Under the pieces are notes generated by a model. That model was not told where the DNA came from, did not search any database, and was given only the letters and a program-made list of their open reading frames with translations. Shown in pieces: positions 30,201-32,848 of a stretch of 32,848 nt of DNA (the stretch's first letter is position 1; each line of letters opens with the position of its first letter). The DNA is taken from contig JABVXU010000600.1 in NCBI GenBank assembly GCA_013365365.1, forward strand, positions 1 to 32,848, read 5' to 3'. Source of the stretch: Cruorifilaria tuberocauda. Lineage: Eukaryota; Nematoda; Chromadorea; Rhabditida; Onchocercidae. The translations under genes were made by a program, and so were the position numbers.

Positions 30201-32848
30201 TCAGACTTCTCCTTTTTTCCCTATAAAATAAAATTATATTGCTATTTATTATTTATCTTTTAAATGAAAAAATATGCAAAAATGAACGGAATACCGGAAA
30301 AATCCACGATAAAAACATATCGCAGTAGGGAGAAGAAAAAGCATAACCTTGTCAACTTTCGACTCTTTTCCTACATCTTCTAGTTTCTGGTCATTTTCTG
30401 AAATGGATTTGCATTAATTAATATAAAATGTGGTCTTTATTATTCATGGAAGACTTAAAACTTATGAATTCAATTAACAACAGGTCCTGAGCTCCTGCCA
30501 ATTCATTCAGTCTATTAAAATAGCTAGTCATTCCAAAATTTATTAACAAGACTCAGACATCAAGGCTTAGCTAGAAACTTGCAATTATACCAACATTTGT
30601 AAATCATATGTAATAAAAGTCCAAATGAAGGTCAAAACTGTTACCGTTGATTGTACTTTTTTTAACGAGACTAAATCAATTAATGGTTAGCTACTTGATA
30701 GATATAAGCAATGAGAATCTTCTATATAACAATCATTATCAATCATATTATTAATGATTCACAAAACCTCACAGTAAATTGCTACCAGTAGGAGAAGTCC
30801 ATTTAATGATTATTTATAAGTATTTATAGATTAATAAGCAGAAGAAAATGCAGAGGATATTGCAAAGTGATATTTTCTTGAGAAACATACTAAAAGATTT
30901 TAATTTAATTAGCTAAGTTAAACTATACCAATTATGAAAACCTAAGAAGATACGACGAAGGAAATAATATGTAAATAACACTGCTTTCTAAGAAAACCTA
31001 TATAGACCACACTCGACGAATACTTAGCATAAGAATTCAAAAATTCATGGATCATACGCCAAAATTTTTGAGTGACTCACGCTTAGTCTTTCGCAATTTA
31101 AGATTAAGTTGTTGTGTTTCAATTCCACTGGTTGCAGATATCGAAATTTCAGTTTCAGCATCAGCAGCAAGTATTTTAACATCTTCAGTGAGGCATGACA
31201 TGGTGGGAACTACCAACGAGGCACTCTAAAATAACAAATTAGATCGAAGATTGCACATACTTGATCATTTTAACACAGTTGCTATAGATAAAAATCTGTA
31301 GGCCACAATAAAATTCATATCTAAATTCTTTGAATAACAAAACTGAATGCATTGAAGTGGAAATTATATTTATATACGTAAAAGCACATTAAAAGTAATG
31401 TGATCAATGCTTCGACTACTTCAAAGACGAACGGAAAATGTGTATCACATGGACTTCTTAATTATAGTAAGCATTATAATTATAAACATTAATAAAAAAT
31501 GAGGAGAAAAAATTATCTTTACTTTCAAAAAAGGCCAAAAACTAGCTACTGATCACAACACACACCTGATAGTGGAAGACGGGACCAACAACTTCAATAG
31601 ACTCATCCTCCATCAAAGCATCTAAAGTAACATCAGCATCGAGAAAATCTGATGCCAATTCCTTTACCACTAGTTCAGTTTCATCGAAATCTGTCAACAT
31701 GTCAACAATTGCATCCGTTGTTGCCATTTCTTCACCAGCGTCCACTTCAATGTCAGCTAATACTGCAACGGGATAAATTAAGATAATATTCGAGATTAGT
31801 GAAACCAGCTATCTAATATCAAATAACTGTTAAAAAAGAGAAGAAGCATGAAAAATGTATCAACTAAGCATTGAAAAAATTCAAAATTTCCAAGACATCC
31901 ACTGTAAACCATTGAATGTATAATGACAACGATTCGCAAAACCAACCAGATATTGAACGTTCCTTTGACCGTCGTGTCTGCTCTTCAGATCCTGTTCTAT
32001 CGATATCATGGGCAATTTCAGTTTCTTCATCGAAATAAAATGATACGGATGCTCTCTCATTGACCGCGAAAATCTGAATGGCTTCATCATATGCACCTGG
32101 CCGTATAATTTCTTCCGAAAGTTCAATCTGCTCTGTTGGACGCTCAGAATTGAAAATGGTACCAACACCAATTTTCTGAGTCCTCTGCTTCGTGAACTCA
32201 AAGCTAATAGAAACCGTCTCAACCGGAATCTCTGCCGATTGCTTTGCTTTAGCCATACCCAATACTGCCGGCCTCTCCATTCTTTCTTTCATGCCTTTAA
32301 TAGCTTTCCGTAATCCAGGAAGTTCAACAGTAAGACAACAGCGATAAAAACCAGCCGATGTGGGCACCGAATCGGCAAAGCCATATTCTGGAGATTTCTC
32401 AACACTCAATGAAATTCTTGCCTCATTCGTCAGAAAACCCTTTGTGTGCTTCAATTCCCCAGCTGCTTTCGCCACATTGTCATGAACGATTTTCTCTTTT
32501 GGTTTCAACGGCTTCTTCTTATCAACTTCATCCTTCACTTCCTTCAATTCTTCGACGGCTTTCTCCTTTTTATCATCAATCACTTTCTCTTTTGGTTTCA
32601 ATGCTTTTTTCTTGTCAGCTTCATCCTTCACTTCCTTCAATCCTTCGATCGCTTTCTCCTTCTTATCATCAATGACTTTCTCTTTCGGTTTCAACGGTTT
32701 TTTCTTATCAACTTCATCCTTCACTTCCTTCAATTCTTCGACGGCTTTCTCCTTTTTATCATCAATGAACTTCTCTTTTGGTTTCAACGGTTTCATCTTA
32801 TCAACTTCATCCTTCACTTCCTTCAATTCTTCGATCGCTTTCTCCTTC
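93..32848 (-). CDS. ttn-1: Titin-like giant sarcomeric protein, 25 coding exons, both ends outside the window
   Basis: Span of a titin-family gene read on the minus strand. The exons listed separately join in constant frame for about 3,621 codons with no stop. Visible architecture: Lys/Glu/Pro repeats, a unique acidic region, 14 Ig domains (Cys/Trp cores, D-x-G-x-Y motifs), 8 FN3 domains (P-x-x-P starts, L-x-W, N-x-x-G-x-G ends), three long Lys/Glu-rich spacers and a pre-kinase-like linker. Twitchin has tidier, regular Ig/FN3 blocks and no such Lys/Glu spacers, and UNC-89 has a different order, so C. elegans TTN-1 is the best family match. Known role of the family: sarcomere scaffold and elastic filament with a C-terminal myosin-light-chain-kinase-like kinase. 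A 14.6-kb intron carries a potassium channel gene on the other strand. Exon borders were read by eye and not confirmed by transcripts. Confidence 0.88.
243..1003 (-). other. Titin intron 24
   Basis: 761 nt, AT-rich, phase 0, donor GTAAGA and acceptor TATAG. Contains (AT)8 at 485-500. A short open frame across 292-552 on the plus strand is low-complexity and not considered a gene. Confidence 0.8.
485..500. repeat. (AT)8 microsatellite
   Basis: Eight AT dinucleotides in a titin intron. Confidence 0.95.
1004..1147 (-). CDS. ttn-1: Titin exon 24: second half of last FN3
   Basis: 144 nt, acceptor TTTCTTCAG|GAAAAA, donor GAACCG|GTAAGA, phase 0-0. Encodes EKQRWIRAVESAELNVTM, LERGNTYRFRVRASIAGIVS, SEESEP. 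Joins exon 23 as IIEMKK-EKQRWIRA, the usual FN3 C'-E turn. Confidence 0.92.
1148..2268 (-). other. Titin intron 23
   Basis: 1,121 nt intron splitting the last FN3 domain, phase 0. AT-rich; I see nothing else in it. Confidence 0.8.
2269..2400 (-). CDS. ttn-1: Titin exon 23: first half of last FN3 in the window
   Basis: 132 nt, acceptor CGCTTCAG|ATTCTC, donor ATGAAAAAG|GTTAAT, phase 0-0. Encodes ILKHPIVPSRPILEKLKFNS, VRLKWNVVPEPV, AQYIIEMKK. The R-L-K-W core and YIIEMKK strand mark an FN3. Confidence 0.9.
2401..2858 (-). other. Titin intron 22
   Basis: 458 nt intron between the split Ig and the last FN3, phase 0. Nothing else seen. Confidence 0.8.
2859..2981 (-). CDS. ttn-1: Titin exon 22: last third of the split Ig domain
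   Basis: 123 nt, acceptor AATTTTAG|GTAACA, donor GTTGAG|GTTTGA, phase 0 on both sides. Encodes VTTVDRLTTLAILRVDSD, VQGKYLLKVKNELGEAKC, EIPVE. The D-x-x-G-x-Y motif closes the Ig begun in exons 20-21. Confidence 0.9.
2982..3388 (-). other. Titin intron 21
   Basis: 407 nt intron within an Ig domain, phase 0. Contains an (AT)9 run at 3214-3232. Confidence 0.8.
3214..3232. repeat. (AT)9 microsatellite
   Basis: Nine TA/AT units, followed after a C by a further short TATATAT stretch. Confidence 0.95.
3389..3462 (-). CDS. ttn-1: Titin exon 21: Ig core, just after the 14.6-kb intron
   Basis: 74 nt, acceptor TCTTACAG|GGAAAC, donor TTCCAG|GTATCA, phases 1 to 0. Encodes KPNPDVEWLDTNGKPITIK and SNRFQ. 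Together with exon 20 this gives the standard Ig sequence F-T-G-K-P-N-P-D-V-E-W, which shows that the two exons, though 14.6 kb apart, belong to one domain. Confidence 0.88.
8830..8860. repeat. 18-bp tandem duplication
   Basis: CGAATTAAATGCT recurs 18 bp apart (8830 and 8848). Small replication-slippage type repeat. Confidence 0.85.
9286..9317. repeat. Perfect 13-bp inverted repeat with 6-nt loop
   Basis: CTCATGGATTATT at 9286-9298 and its exact reverse complement at 9305-9317, loop GAAATG. It would form a hairpin in DNA or in either pre-mRNA strand. Function unknown. Confidence 0.85.
10324..10343. repeat. (TC)10 microsatellite
   Basis: Pure TC run, about 3 kb upstream of exp-2. Confidence 0.95.
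10674..10705. repeat. 9-bp inverted repeat
   Basis: ATTCATGGA at 10674-10682 and TCCATGAAT at 10697-10705, 14-nt loop. Shares the ATGGAT/ATCCAT core with the hairpin at 9286, but this may be chance. Confidence 0.6.
10813..10835. repeat. (AT)11 microsatellite
   Basis: Pure AT run in the large titin intron. Confidence 0.95.
12843..12857. repeat. (AC)7 microsatellite
   Basis: Pure AC run about 0.55 kb upstream of exp-2. Confidence 0.95.
13402..13425 (+). promoter_or_regulatory. Putative spliced-leader trans-splice acceptor of exp-2
   Basis: AACATTTACAG at 13402-13412 fits the nematode 3' splice consensus and lies 13 nt before the ATG, with no convincing upstream coding exon. This is the usual geometry of an SL1 site. 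It could instead be the acceptor of a cis-spliced 5' UTR exon. Confidence 0.4.
13413..13436 (+). CDS. exp-2: exp-2 exon 1: putative 5' leader plus 11 coding nt
   Basis: An acceptor-like AACATTTACAG ends at 13412. It is followed by 13 nt, then ATG at 13426, coding ATG ATC AGC GG, then a consensus donor GG|GTGAGC. The 11 coding nt leave phase 2, exactly what exon 2 needs, giving an N-terminus M-I-S-G-A-A-Q-Q-H. The short distance from acceptor to ATG is typical of nematode trans-splice sites. An alternative start further upstream is not excluded. Confidence 0.55.
13413..16614 (+). CDS. exp-2: Voltage-gated potassium channel alpha subunit, EXP-2 type, eight exons
   Basis: Complete Kv channel of 497 residues by my splice reading (1,494 coding nt including stop). 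T1 tetramerisation domain at residues 60-162 with exact HX5CX20CC (His133, Cys139, Cys160, Cys161), the zinc motif of Kv2/3/4-class channels and absent from Shaker Kv1. S1 207-228; S2 269-291; S3 303-321; S4 338-356 with R341, R344, R347, R350, K353, R356; S5 375-396; filter TTVGYGD 420-426; S6 436-460 ending ALPITIIVDNF. Two N-glycosylation sequons (NET, NGT) in the S1-S2 loop. C-terminus is Gln/Glu-rich (DEQQAEQQRLEQMRQER). The exp-2 call rests on the divergent Kv2-like sequence, the S6 and location inside ttn-1; C. elegans exp-2 is, as I recall, beside ttn-1 on chromosome V. EXP-2 ends action potentials in pharyngeal muscle. Other nematode Kv genes (kvs family) remain possible. Confidence 0.78.
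13437..13856 (+). other. exp-2 intron 1
   Basis: 420 nt, donor GTGAGC, acceptor CTTTACAG, phase 2, as inferred from the proposed tiny first exon. Nothing else seen. Confidence 0.5.
13857..13980 (+). CDS. exp-2: exp-2 exon 2: cytoplasmic N-terminus
   Basis: 124 nt, acceptor AATCTTTACAG|TGCGGC, donor TTCCAG|GTGTCA. Encodes AAQQHKKRLVSYRKTDASA, then NTGRNNAHLLDEIWGSGTN and CFQ (residues 5-45). The frame is fixed by the phase-0 join to the T1 exon. A basic, polar N-terminal tail with no recognised domain. Confidence 0.75.
14227..14388 (+). CDS. exp-2: exp-2 exon 3: start of T1 (BTB-type) domain
   Basis: 162 nt, acceptor AATTTTTAG|GCAGTA, donor TTGAAG|GTTTAT, phase 0-0. Encodes AVPAGGRNDDGEPM then LLRLNIGGTSYLL, the N-x-G-G-T signature of Kv T1 domains, and a linker ending NHKSRLK. 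Confidence 0.9.
14389..14772 (+). other. exp-2 intron 3
   Basis: 384 nt intron inside the T1 domain, phase 0, donor GTTTAT, acceptor ATTCCAG. Nothing else seen. Confidence 0.8.
14773..15006 (+). CDS. exp-2: exp-2 exon 4: rest of T1 with zinc site
   Basis: 234 nt, acceptor TCATTCCAG|GTAGCA, phase 0-0. Encodes YYFQRSPYAFEAIFQYYATG, HRPPEIC and, after 20 residues, CCADIIARD, then an acidic tail EEKEEEK. The donor is taken at GAAAAA|GTATAT; a later in-frame GT at 15040 would leave a 28-nt intron, too short to splice. Confidence 0.88.
15068..15241 (+). CDS. exp-2: exp-2 exon 5: T1-S1 linker and S1
   Basis: 174 nt, acceptor TTTTCCAG|GTTGAT, donor TTTCAG|GTTTGT, phase 0-0. Encodes MFGKIRRKMWTFLERPGSS, a motif conserved in Kv channels just before S1, then S1 (AFELSSTLFVAISVMGLSF). 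Confidence 0.92.
15474..16011 (+). CDS. exp-2: exp-2 exon 6: S1-S2 loop through S5 and pore helix
   Basis: 538 nt, acceptor AATTTTTAG|GTGACC, donor TGGTGGT|GTAAGT, phases 0 to 1. S1-S2 loop with sequons NET and NGT; S2 IAFFTVEYCLRLFAAPRKF with the charge-partner Glu; S3 LNLVDLMAIIPFY; S4 VVRILRVLRVIRIIKLGRF; S4-S5 linker and S5 QLQMMTIVLLTGVVFFST; turret and pore helix start FTSIPAAYWW. Confidence 0.96.
16256..16309 (+). CDS. exp-2: exp-2 exon 7: 54-nt selectivity-filter exon
   Basis: Acceptor TATGATAG|GCATTG, donor ACCACAA|GTAATT, phases 1 to 1. Encodes IVTMTTVGYGDAVPATT; the TVGYGD filter is unmistakable. It joins the preceding Trp-Trp through a split Cys codon (T|GC) and the next exon through a split Met (A|TG). 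Confidence 0.95.
16418..16614 (+). CDS. exp-2: exp-2 exon 8: S6 and C-terminus with stop
   Basis: 197 nt, acceptor ACTTTTAG|TGGGTA, stop TAA at 16612-16614. S6 is IIASAAIMCGVLVLALPITI followed by IVDNF. The PXP bend is Pro-Ile-Thr. The S6 Cys probably corresponds to the residue mutated in the C. elegans exp-2 gain-of-function allele (C480Y, recalled). The tail is Gln/Glu-rich and ends KKTVNKDS. A GTAAG at 16586 could act as an alternative donor. Confidence 0.9.
16813..16818 (+). promoter_or_regulatory. Candidate poly(A) signal AATAAA of exp-2
   Basis: First AATAAA on the plus strand after the stop, about 200 nt downstream, a normal nematode 3' UTR length. A second AATAAA lies at 17166-17171. 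AT-rich DNA makes such hexamers common, so this is only a candidate. Confidence 0.4.
17451..17498. repeat. 24-bp tandem duplication
   Basis: The 19-nt core TTAATGATATAAATTATTT occurs at 17451 and again at 17475. Confidence 0.9.
18043..18190 (-). CDS. ttn-1: Titin exon 20: end of one Ig and start of the next, just before the 14.6-kb intron
   Basis: 148 nt, acceptor CCATTCAG|GTCGTT, donor TTCACTG|GTTAGC, phases 0 to 1. Encodes VVVENETGKAEHEFSVEV (last strands of the exon 19 Ig), then KYKEPQVFNKGENVKLQLAF and the T-G of the next Ig's B strand. The split Gly codon (G|GG) continues at exon 21, 14.6 kb away, across the nested channel gene. Confidence 0.88.
18339..18565 (-). CDS. ttn-1: Titin exon 19: most of an Ig domain
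   Basis: 227 nt, acceptor GATATAG|CAACTG, phases 1 to 0. Encodes TGKPKIKKASEKEAGRVDEK, FTAKPAPEIHWYRNGVEL and LTIQKLAENDEGDYQ. The donor is read as TATCAA|GTACAA, a weak site chosen because it gives the D-E-G-D-Y-Q/V-V-V-E-N-E-T-G junction normal for Ig domains. Confidence 0.88.
18842..19141 (-). CDS. ttn-1: Titin exon 18: one complete FN3 domain
   Basis: 300 nt, acceptor TTTTTTTAG|GAACAC, donor ATTACTG|GTAAAT, symmetric phase 1-1. Encodes TPSAPVGPLQVSDVTNDS, CKLTWNPPEQDGNSKLLGY, YYFRVAAENALGTGPPIE. A textbook titin/twitchin-type FN3. Confidence 0.95.
19383..19661 (-). CDS. ttn-1: Titin exon 17: one complete Ig domain
   Basis: 279 nt, acceptor ATATTTTAG|CCAAGC, donor GTTAAAG|GTTGGT, symmetric phase 1-1. 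Encodes KPKIEFEETTIGVKTDEML, NVTGLPVPTCKWFKDGVEL and NNSGLYKLIVENTCGKQ. The B-strand Cys is replaced (MLQIHANV) and a Cys sits next to the core Trp instead. Confidence 0.92.
19837..22095 (-). CDS. ttn-1: Titin exon 16: Ig-Ig-FN3-FN3, Lys/Glu spacer, Ig
   Basis: 2,259 nt, acceptor AATTTGCAG|AAGAAC, donor GTTACAG|GTTATC, phases 1 to 1. Order: Ig (22095-21818; LKCETT, VKWLKNKKE); a divergent Ig (21817-21530; LKLNCGTD, then EVDIKTTINDKPL with no core Trp, EDSGILKVMVENEIG); FN3 (21526-21245; VPSKPLHL, VMLKWEKAEDNRSPI, NEVGKGAPS); a weaker FN3-like domain (21205-20945; IALITWEKVEEADEY); a Lys/Glu spacer of about 279 residues (20944-20108); and an Ig (20107-19838; FWTKDEKA, LTAGLYHCTATNK). The upstream start was chosen because an earlier acceptor at TAG|AAAATG would bring an in-frame stop in the required phase. 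Confidence 0.9.
22201..22476 (-). CDS. ttn-1: Titin exon 15: one complete Ig domain
   Basis: 276 nt, acceptor ACCTTGCAG|AAGTTC, donor GTCAAAG|GTAACT, phase 1 on both sides, so one whole domain is one symmetric exon. Encodes FPEYVETDEGEDIEFSCEL, VLWLKDGKPLPFDDR and LEDSGKYVCSTVDKKNQTEA. All Ig core positions are present. Confidence 0.93.
22599..22728 (-). CDS. ttn-1: Titin exon 14: second half of Ig domain
   Basis: 130 nt, acceptor TTTATAG|ATCATC, donor GTCACAG|GTATTT, phases 0 to 1. Encodes GGMSALLIHRISAADGGLYK then CEVVNDHGSANSEA. The L-x-I-x-x-x-x-x-x-D-x-G-x-Y-x-C motif closes the Ig started in exon 13. Confidence 0.92.
22889..23046 (-). CDS. ttn-1: Titin exon 13: first half of Ig domain
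   Basis: 158 nt, acceptor TATTTTCAG|CAGCTA, donor AATATTGAG|GTTATT, phases 1 to 0. Encodes KKPKITKGVRNISVPRKREL, then KLECHATGEPAPQYIWYKD with the Cys and Trp of the Ig core, and ENIE. A 3-nt acceptor shift (CAGCAG) is possible and would drop one Ala. Confidence 0.9.
23177..23309 (-). CDS. ttn-1: Titin exon 12: second half of fourth FN3
   Basis: 133 nt, acceptor TTTATAG|AAGGAA, donor CATAATTG|GTAAGT, phases 0 to 1. Encodes DVTGLKEGLSYLFKVAPRSG then IGKFSEETKPICII: the L-x-E-G-x-x-Y-x-F-x-V motif and the final strand of FN3, with an unusual ARSG-like turn in place of the N-x-x-G-x-G motif. Confidence 0.87.
23474..23622 (-). CDS. ttn-1: Titin exon 11: first half of fourth FN3
   Basis: 149 nt, acceptor TTTTGCAG|TA, donor TCGGAG|GTAGGA, phases 1 to 0. 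Encodes ELPILSLPTVEVVSENAVRV then QWVEIADKNCNVTSYIIMY and FWSE. Core Trp and YIIMYK strand of FN3 are clear. Completed by exon 12. Confidence 0.88.
23820..24069 (-). CDS. ttn-1: Titin exon 10: remainder of third FN3
   Basis: 250 nt, phases 0 to 1, donor AAAATAG|GTGAAT. Encodes SCKLKWERVTEDGGSPIYGY, a middle DKGSWVKVND, and ASYEFKIEATNEAGFTSKS, a complete FN3 when joined to exon 9. The acceptor is read as TTTTTTTAAG|AGTTGT, an AAG acceptor rather than the usual CAG; it is the choice that keeps phase and restores the VTDQSCKLKW strand. Confidence 0.85.
24070..24553 (-). other. Titin intron 9
   Basis: 484 nt intron inside the third FN3 domain, phase 0, with an AAG acceptor. Nothing else seen. 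Confidence 0.75.
24554..24742 (-). CDS. ttn-1: Titin exon 9: FN3 second half and start of next FN3
   Basis: 189 nt, phase 0 at both ends, acceptor ATAGTTCAG|GTGTCA, donor GATCAG|GTGAGA. Encodes MDDLKMNTSYMVRIAAVNKY then GVGEY, the F and G strands completing exon 8's FN3. It then begins a new FN3 with EAPSVTHPPIIRNVTDQ. The intron upstream (24743-24808) is only 66 nt. Confidence 0.9.
24809..24969 (-). CDS. ttn-1: Titin exon 8: first half of FN3 domain (module B)
   Basis: 161 nt, acceptor AATTGCAG|AT, donor ACCGAG|GTTTGT, phases 1 to 0. Encodes VPGAPKNGHISDIGSSSARVHW, in which the FN3 Pro start and VHW core are visible, then NVPSDDGGSAITGYVVEKRE and RRAFHRVTE. Same size, phase and motif order as exon 6, so the two are duplicates. 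Confidence 0.93.
24970..25592 (-). other. Titin intron 7
   Basis: 623 nt, phase 1, between the third Ig of module B and its FN3. Nothing else seen. Confidence 0.8.
25593..28419 (-). CDS. ttn-1: Titin exon 7: FN3 second half, about 620-residue Lys/Glu spacer, three Ig domains (module B)
   Basis: 2,827 nt, acceptor TTTATAG|GTGGCAGG, donor GTCAAAG|GTTAAT, phases 0 to 1; the largest exon here. It completes the FN3 begun in exon 6 (LIEDLDEDTEYNFRVAAINKYGTGEF). From about 28284 to 26422 follows a spacer dominated by Lys, Glu, Asp, Val and Ser with little Pro (KKKVKKPDT, EEKIKKDNLEEE), of the kind predicted to form coiled coil, single helix or disordered spring. From about 26421 come three Ig domains with ILAFRNDTVRIECE, EDIPVEIIERLPRK, KAVPEPALECLFNNE and KSDAGEYVIKI, parallel to exon 5. 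Confidence 0.92.
28573..28733 (-). CDS. ttn-1: Titin exon 6: first half of FN3 domain (module A)
   Basis: 161 nt, phases 1 to 0, acceptor TTATACAG|AT, donor TTTCAG|GTAAAT. Encodes SSGAPENPRIVDVSCDT, then IEWDAPKDDGGSEIIGY and a basic end GRRAFHDVFQ: the A to C' strands of an FN3 domain. The fold is completed by the start of exon 7. Exon 8 has the same length, phases and motif order. Confidence 0.93.
28921..30220 (-). CDS. ttn-1: Titin exon 5: Lys/Glu-Ser spacer plus three Ig domains (module A)
   Basis: 1,300 nt, acceptor TTTTATAG|GGAAAA, donor ATTAGAG|GTAAAG, phases 0 to 1. About 160 residues of charged spacer with Ser-Pro sites (SVSPSPENF, TGLSPLSK) are followed from about 29737 by three Ig domains. 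The first has IECEL and FTWLINNKP; the second starts near DTPVEIIGPLPR and has a VVWEFNG core and DHAGRYSIKV; the third starts GAPIIEKPES, has KAVPEPTVYCFFNNE and SDSGEYTFKI. In the third the usual core Trp is replaced. The block is paralogous to the end of exon 7. Confidence 0.9.
30348..30397 (-). CDS. ttn-1: Titin exon 4: 50-nt mini-exon
   Basis: Acceptor TCATTTCAG|AA and donor GACAAG|GTTATG frame a 50-nt exon that enters in phase 1 and leaves in phase 0, exactly linking exons 3 and 5. It encodes NDQKLEDVGKESKVDK after the split codon. Support rests on splice sites, phase and a Lys/Glu composition like exon 5, so it could be alternatively used. Confidence 0.62.
30398..31080 (-). other. Titin intron 3
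   Basis: 683 nt, phase 1, before the 50-nt mini-exon. No further exon is required by phase, and I see none. Confidence 0.7.
31081..31225 (-). CDS. ttn-1: Titin exon 3: unique region
   Basis: 145 nt, acceptor TATTTTAG|AGTGCC, donor ACTAAGC|GTGAGT (strong consensus). It begins in phase 0 and ends in phase 1. It encodes a segment beginning SASLVVPTMSCLTEDVK, with a later ETEISISATSG stretch like the alternating strands of the previous exons, then a basic end (LKLRKTK). No recognised domain. Confidence 0.72.
31226..31565 (-). other. Titin intron 2
   Basis: 340 nt, phase 0, in the unique region. Nothing else seen. Confidence 0.7.
31566..31762 (-). CDS. ttn-1: Titin exon 2: acidic unique region
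   Basis: 197 nt, acceptor CGTTGCAG|TA and donor CACTATCAG|GTGTGT. It starts in phase 1 and ends in phase 0. It encodes 65 complete residues, very rich in Asp and Glu with regularly spaced hydrophobics (LADIEVDAGEE, DMLTDFDETEL, LASDFLDADVTLD), ending VVGPVFHYQ. No known domain recognised. It sits between the KEKP repeats and the first Lys/Glu spacer. Confidence 0.75.
31947..32848 (-). CDS. ttn-1: Titin exon 1 of window (partial): KEKP tandem repeats and unique acidic tail
   Basis: The open frame continues off the right edge. Its first part is four 31-residue repeats rich in Lys, Glu and Pro (consensus begins LKEVKDEVDKKKPLKPKEK), an elastic or unstructured PEVK-like segment. From about 32454 down the repeats stop and a unique region follows with alternating hydrophobic stretches such as ISLSVEK, VSISFEF and ASVSFYF, and no Ig or FN3 signature. 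The donor reads ATATCTG|GTTGG and the exon ends in phase 1, matching the next exon. Function of the unique part is unknown. Confidence 0.82.
32455..32826 (-). repeat. 93-bp tandem repeat, four copies, coding for a 31-residue Lys/Glu/Pro unit
   Basis: Units at 32734-32826, 32641-32733, 32548-32640 and 32455-32547. Each encodes LKEVKDE-x-DK-x-K-x-LKPKEK followed by about 12 residues, usually ending IDDKKEKA. The last copy diverges after KPKEK, as expected at an array edge. The repeat continues beyond 32826 (the preceding residues match the end of a unit), so the full array is larger than seen. The 93-bp period keeps frame. Confidence 0.93.

Noticed and set aside
31047..31229. Plus-strand open frame over titin exon 3
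   Set aside because: Antisense shadow; the minus strand has matched splice sites and phases.

Overview
The window looks like chromosomal DNA of a nematode, most likely a clade III (filarial-type) worm. It is very AT-rich, and the genes are split by spliceosomal introns with GT..AG borders and short TTTNCAG-type acceptors. The encoded proteins match a Caenorhabditis-type giant titin (TTN-1) and a nematode voltage-gated potassium channel (EXP-2 type). The phylum is well supported by these families; the clade is an inference from base composition and intron size. There is no bacterial operon structure, CRISPR array or recognisable transposon.

Minus strand, whole window: one gene. I assembled 25 consecutive coding exons of a titin-like muscle protein from 32848 (5' side, running off the edge) to 93. 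They total 10,864 nt, about 3,621 codons, and every splice join keeps frame. In protein order they encode: a 31-residue Lys/Glu/Pro tandem repeat; a unique acidic non-Ig region; two successive modules of (Lys/Glu-rich spacer, three Ig domains, one FN3 domain); FN3-FN3-Ig-Ig; one large exon with Ig-Ig-FN3-FN3, a third Lys/Glu spacer and an Ig; then Ig-FN3-Ig-Ig-FN3; and finally an acidic linker of the kind that precedes a titin/twitchin kinase. By my count this is 14 Ig and 8 FN3 domains. The kinase itself should lie beyond position 1.

Plus strand, 13413-16614: a complete Kv channel gene in eight coding exons, 497 residues. It sits inside one 14.6-kb intron (3463-18042) of the titin gene, in the opposite orientation. 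It has a T1 tetramerisation domain with an exact HX5CX20CC zinc motif, six membrane segments, a full S4 charge ladder, a TVGYGD filter and an S6 ending in Pro-Ile-Thr instead of Pro-Val-Pro. I call it an exp-2 orthologue. A putative tiny first coding exon (11 coding nt) lies 13 nt downstream of an acceptor-like site that may be a spliced-leader trans-splice site.

The rest, chiefly 3463-13412 and 16615-18042, is AT-rich intronic or flanking DNA with simple repeats, a few small direct and inverted repeats and no convincing gene. Both genes are expected to act in muscle: titin as a sarcomeric scaffold and spring, EXP-2 as the channel that ends pharyngeal muscle action potentials. Their nesting is therefore the main biological point of interest.
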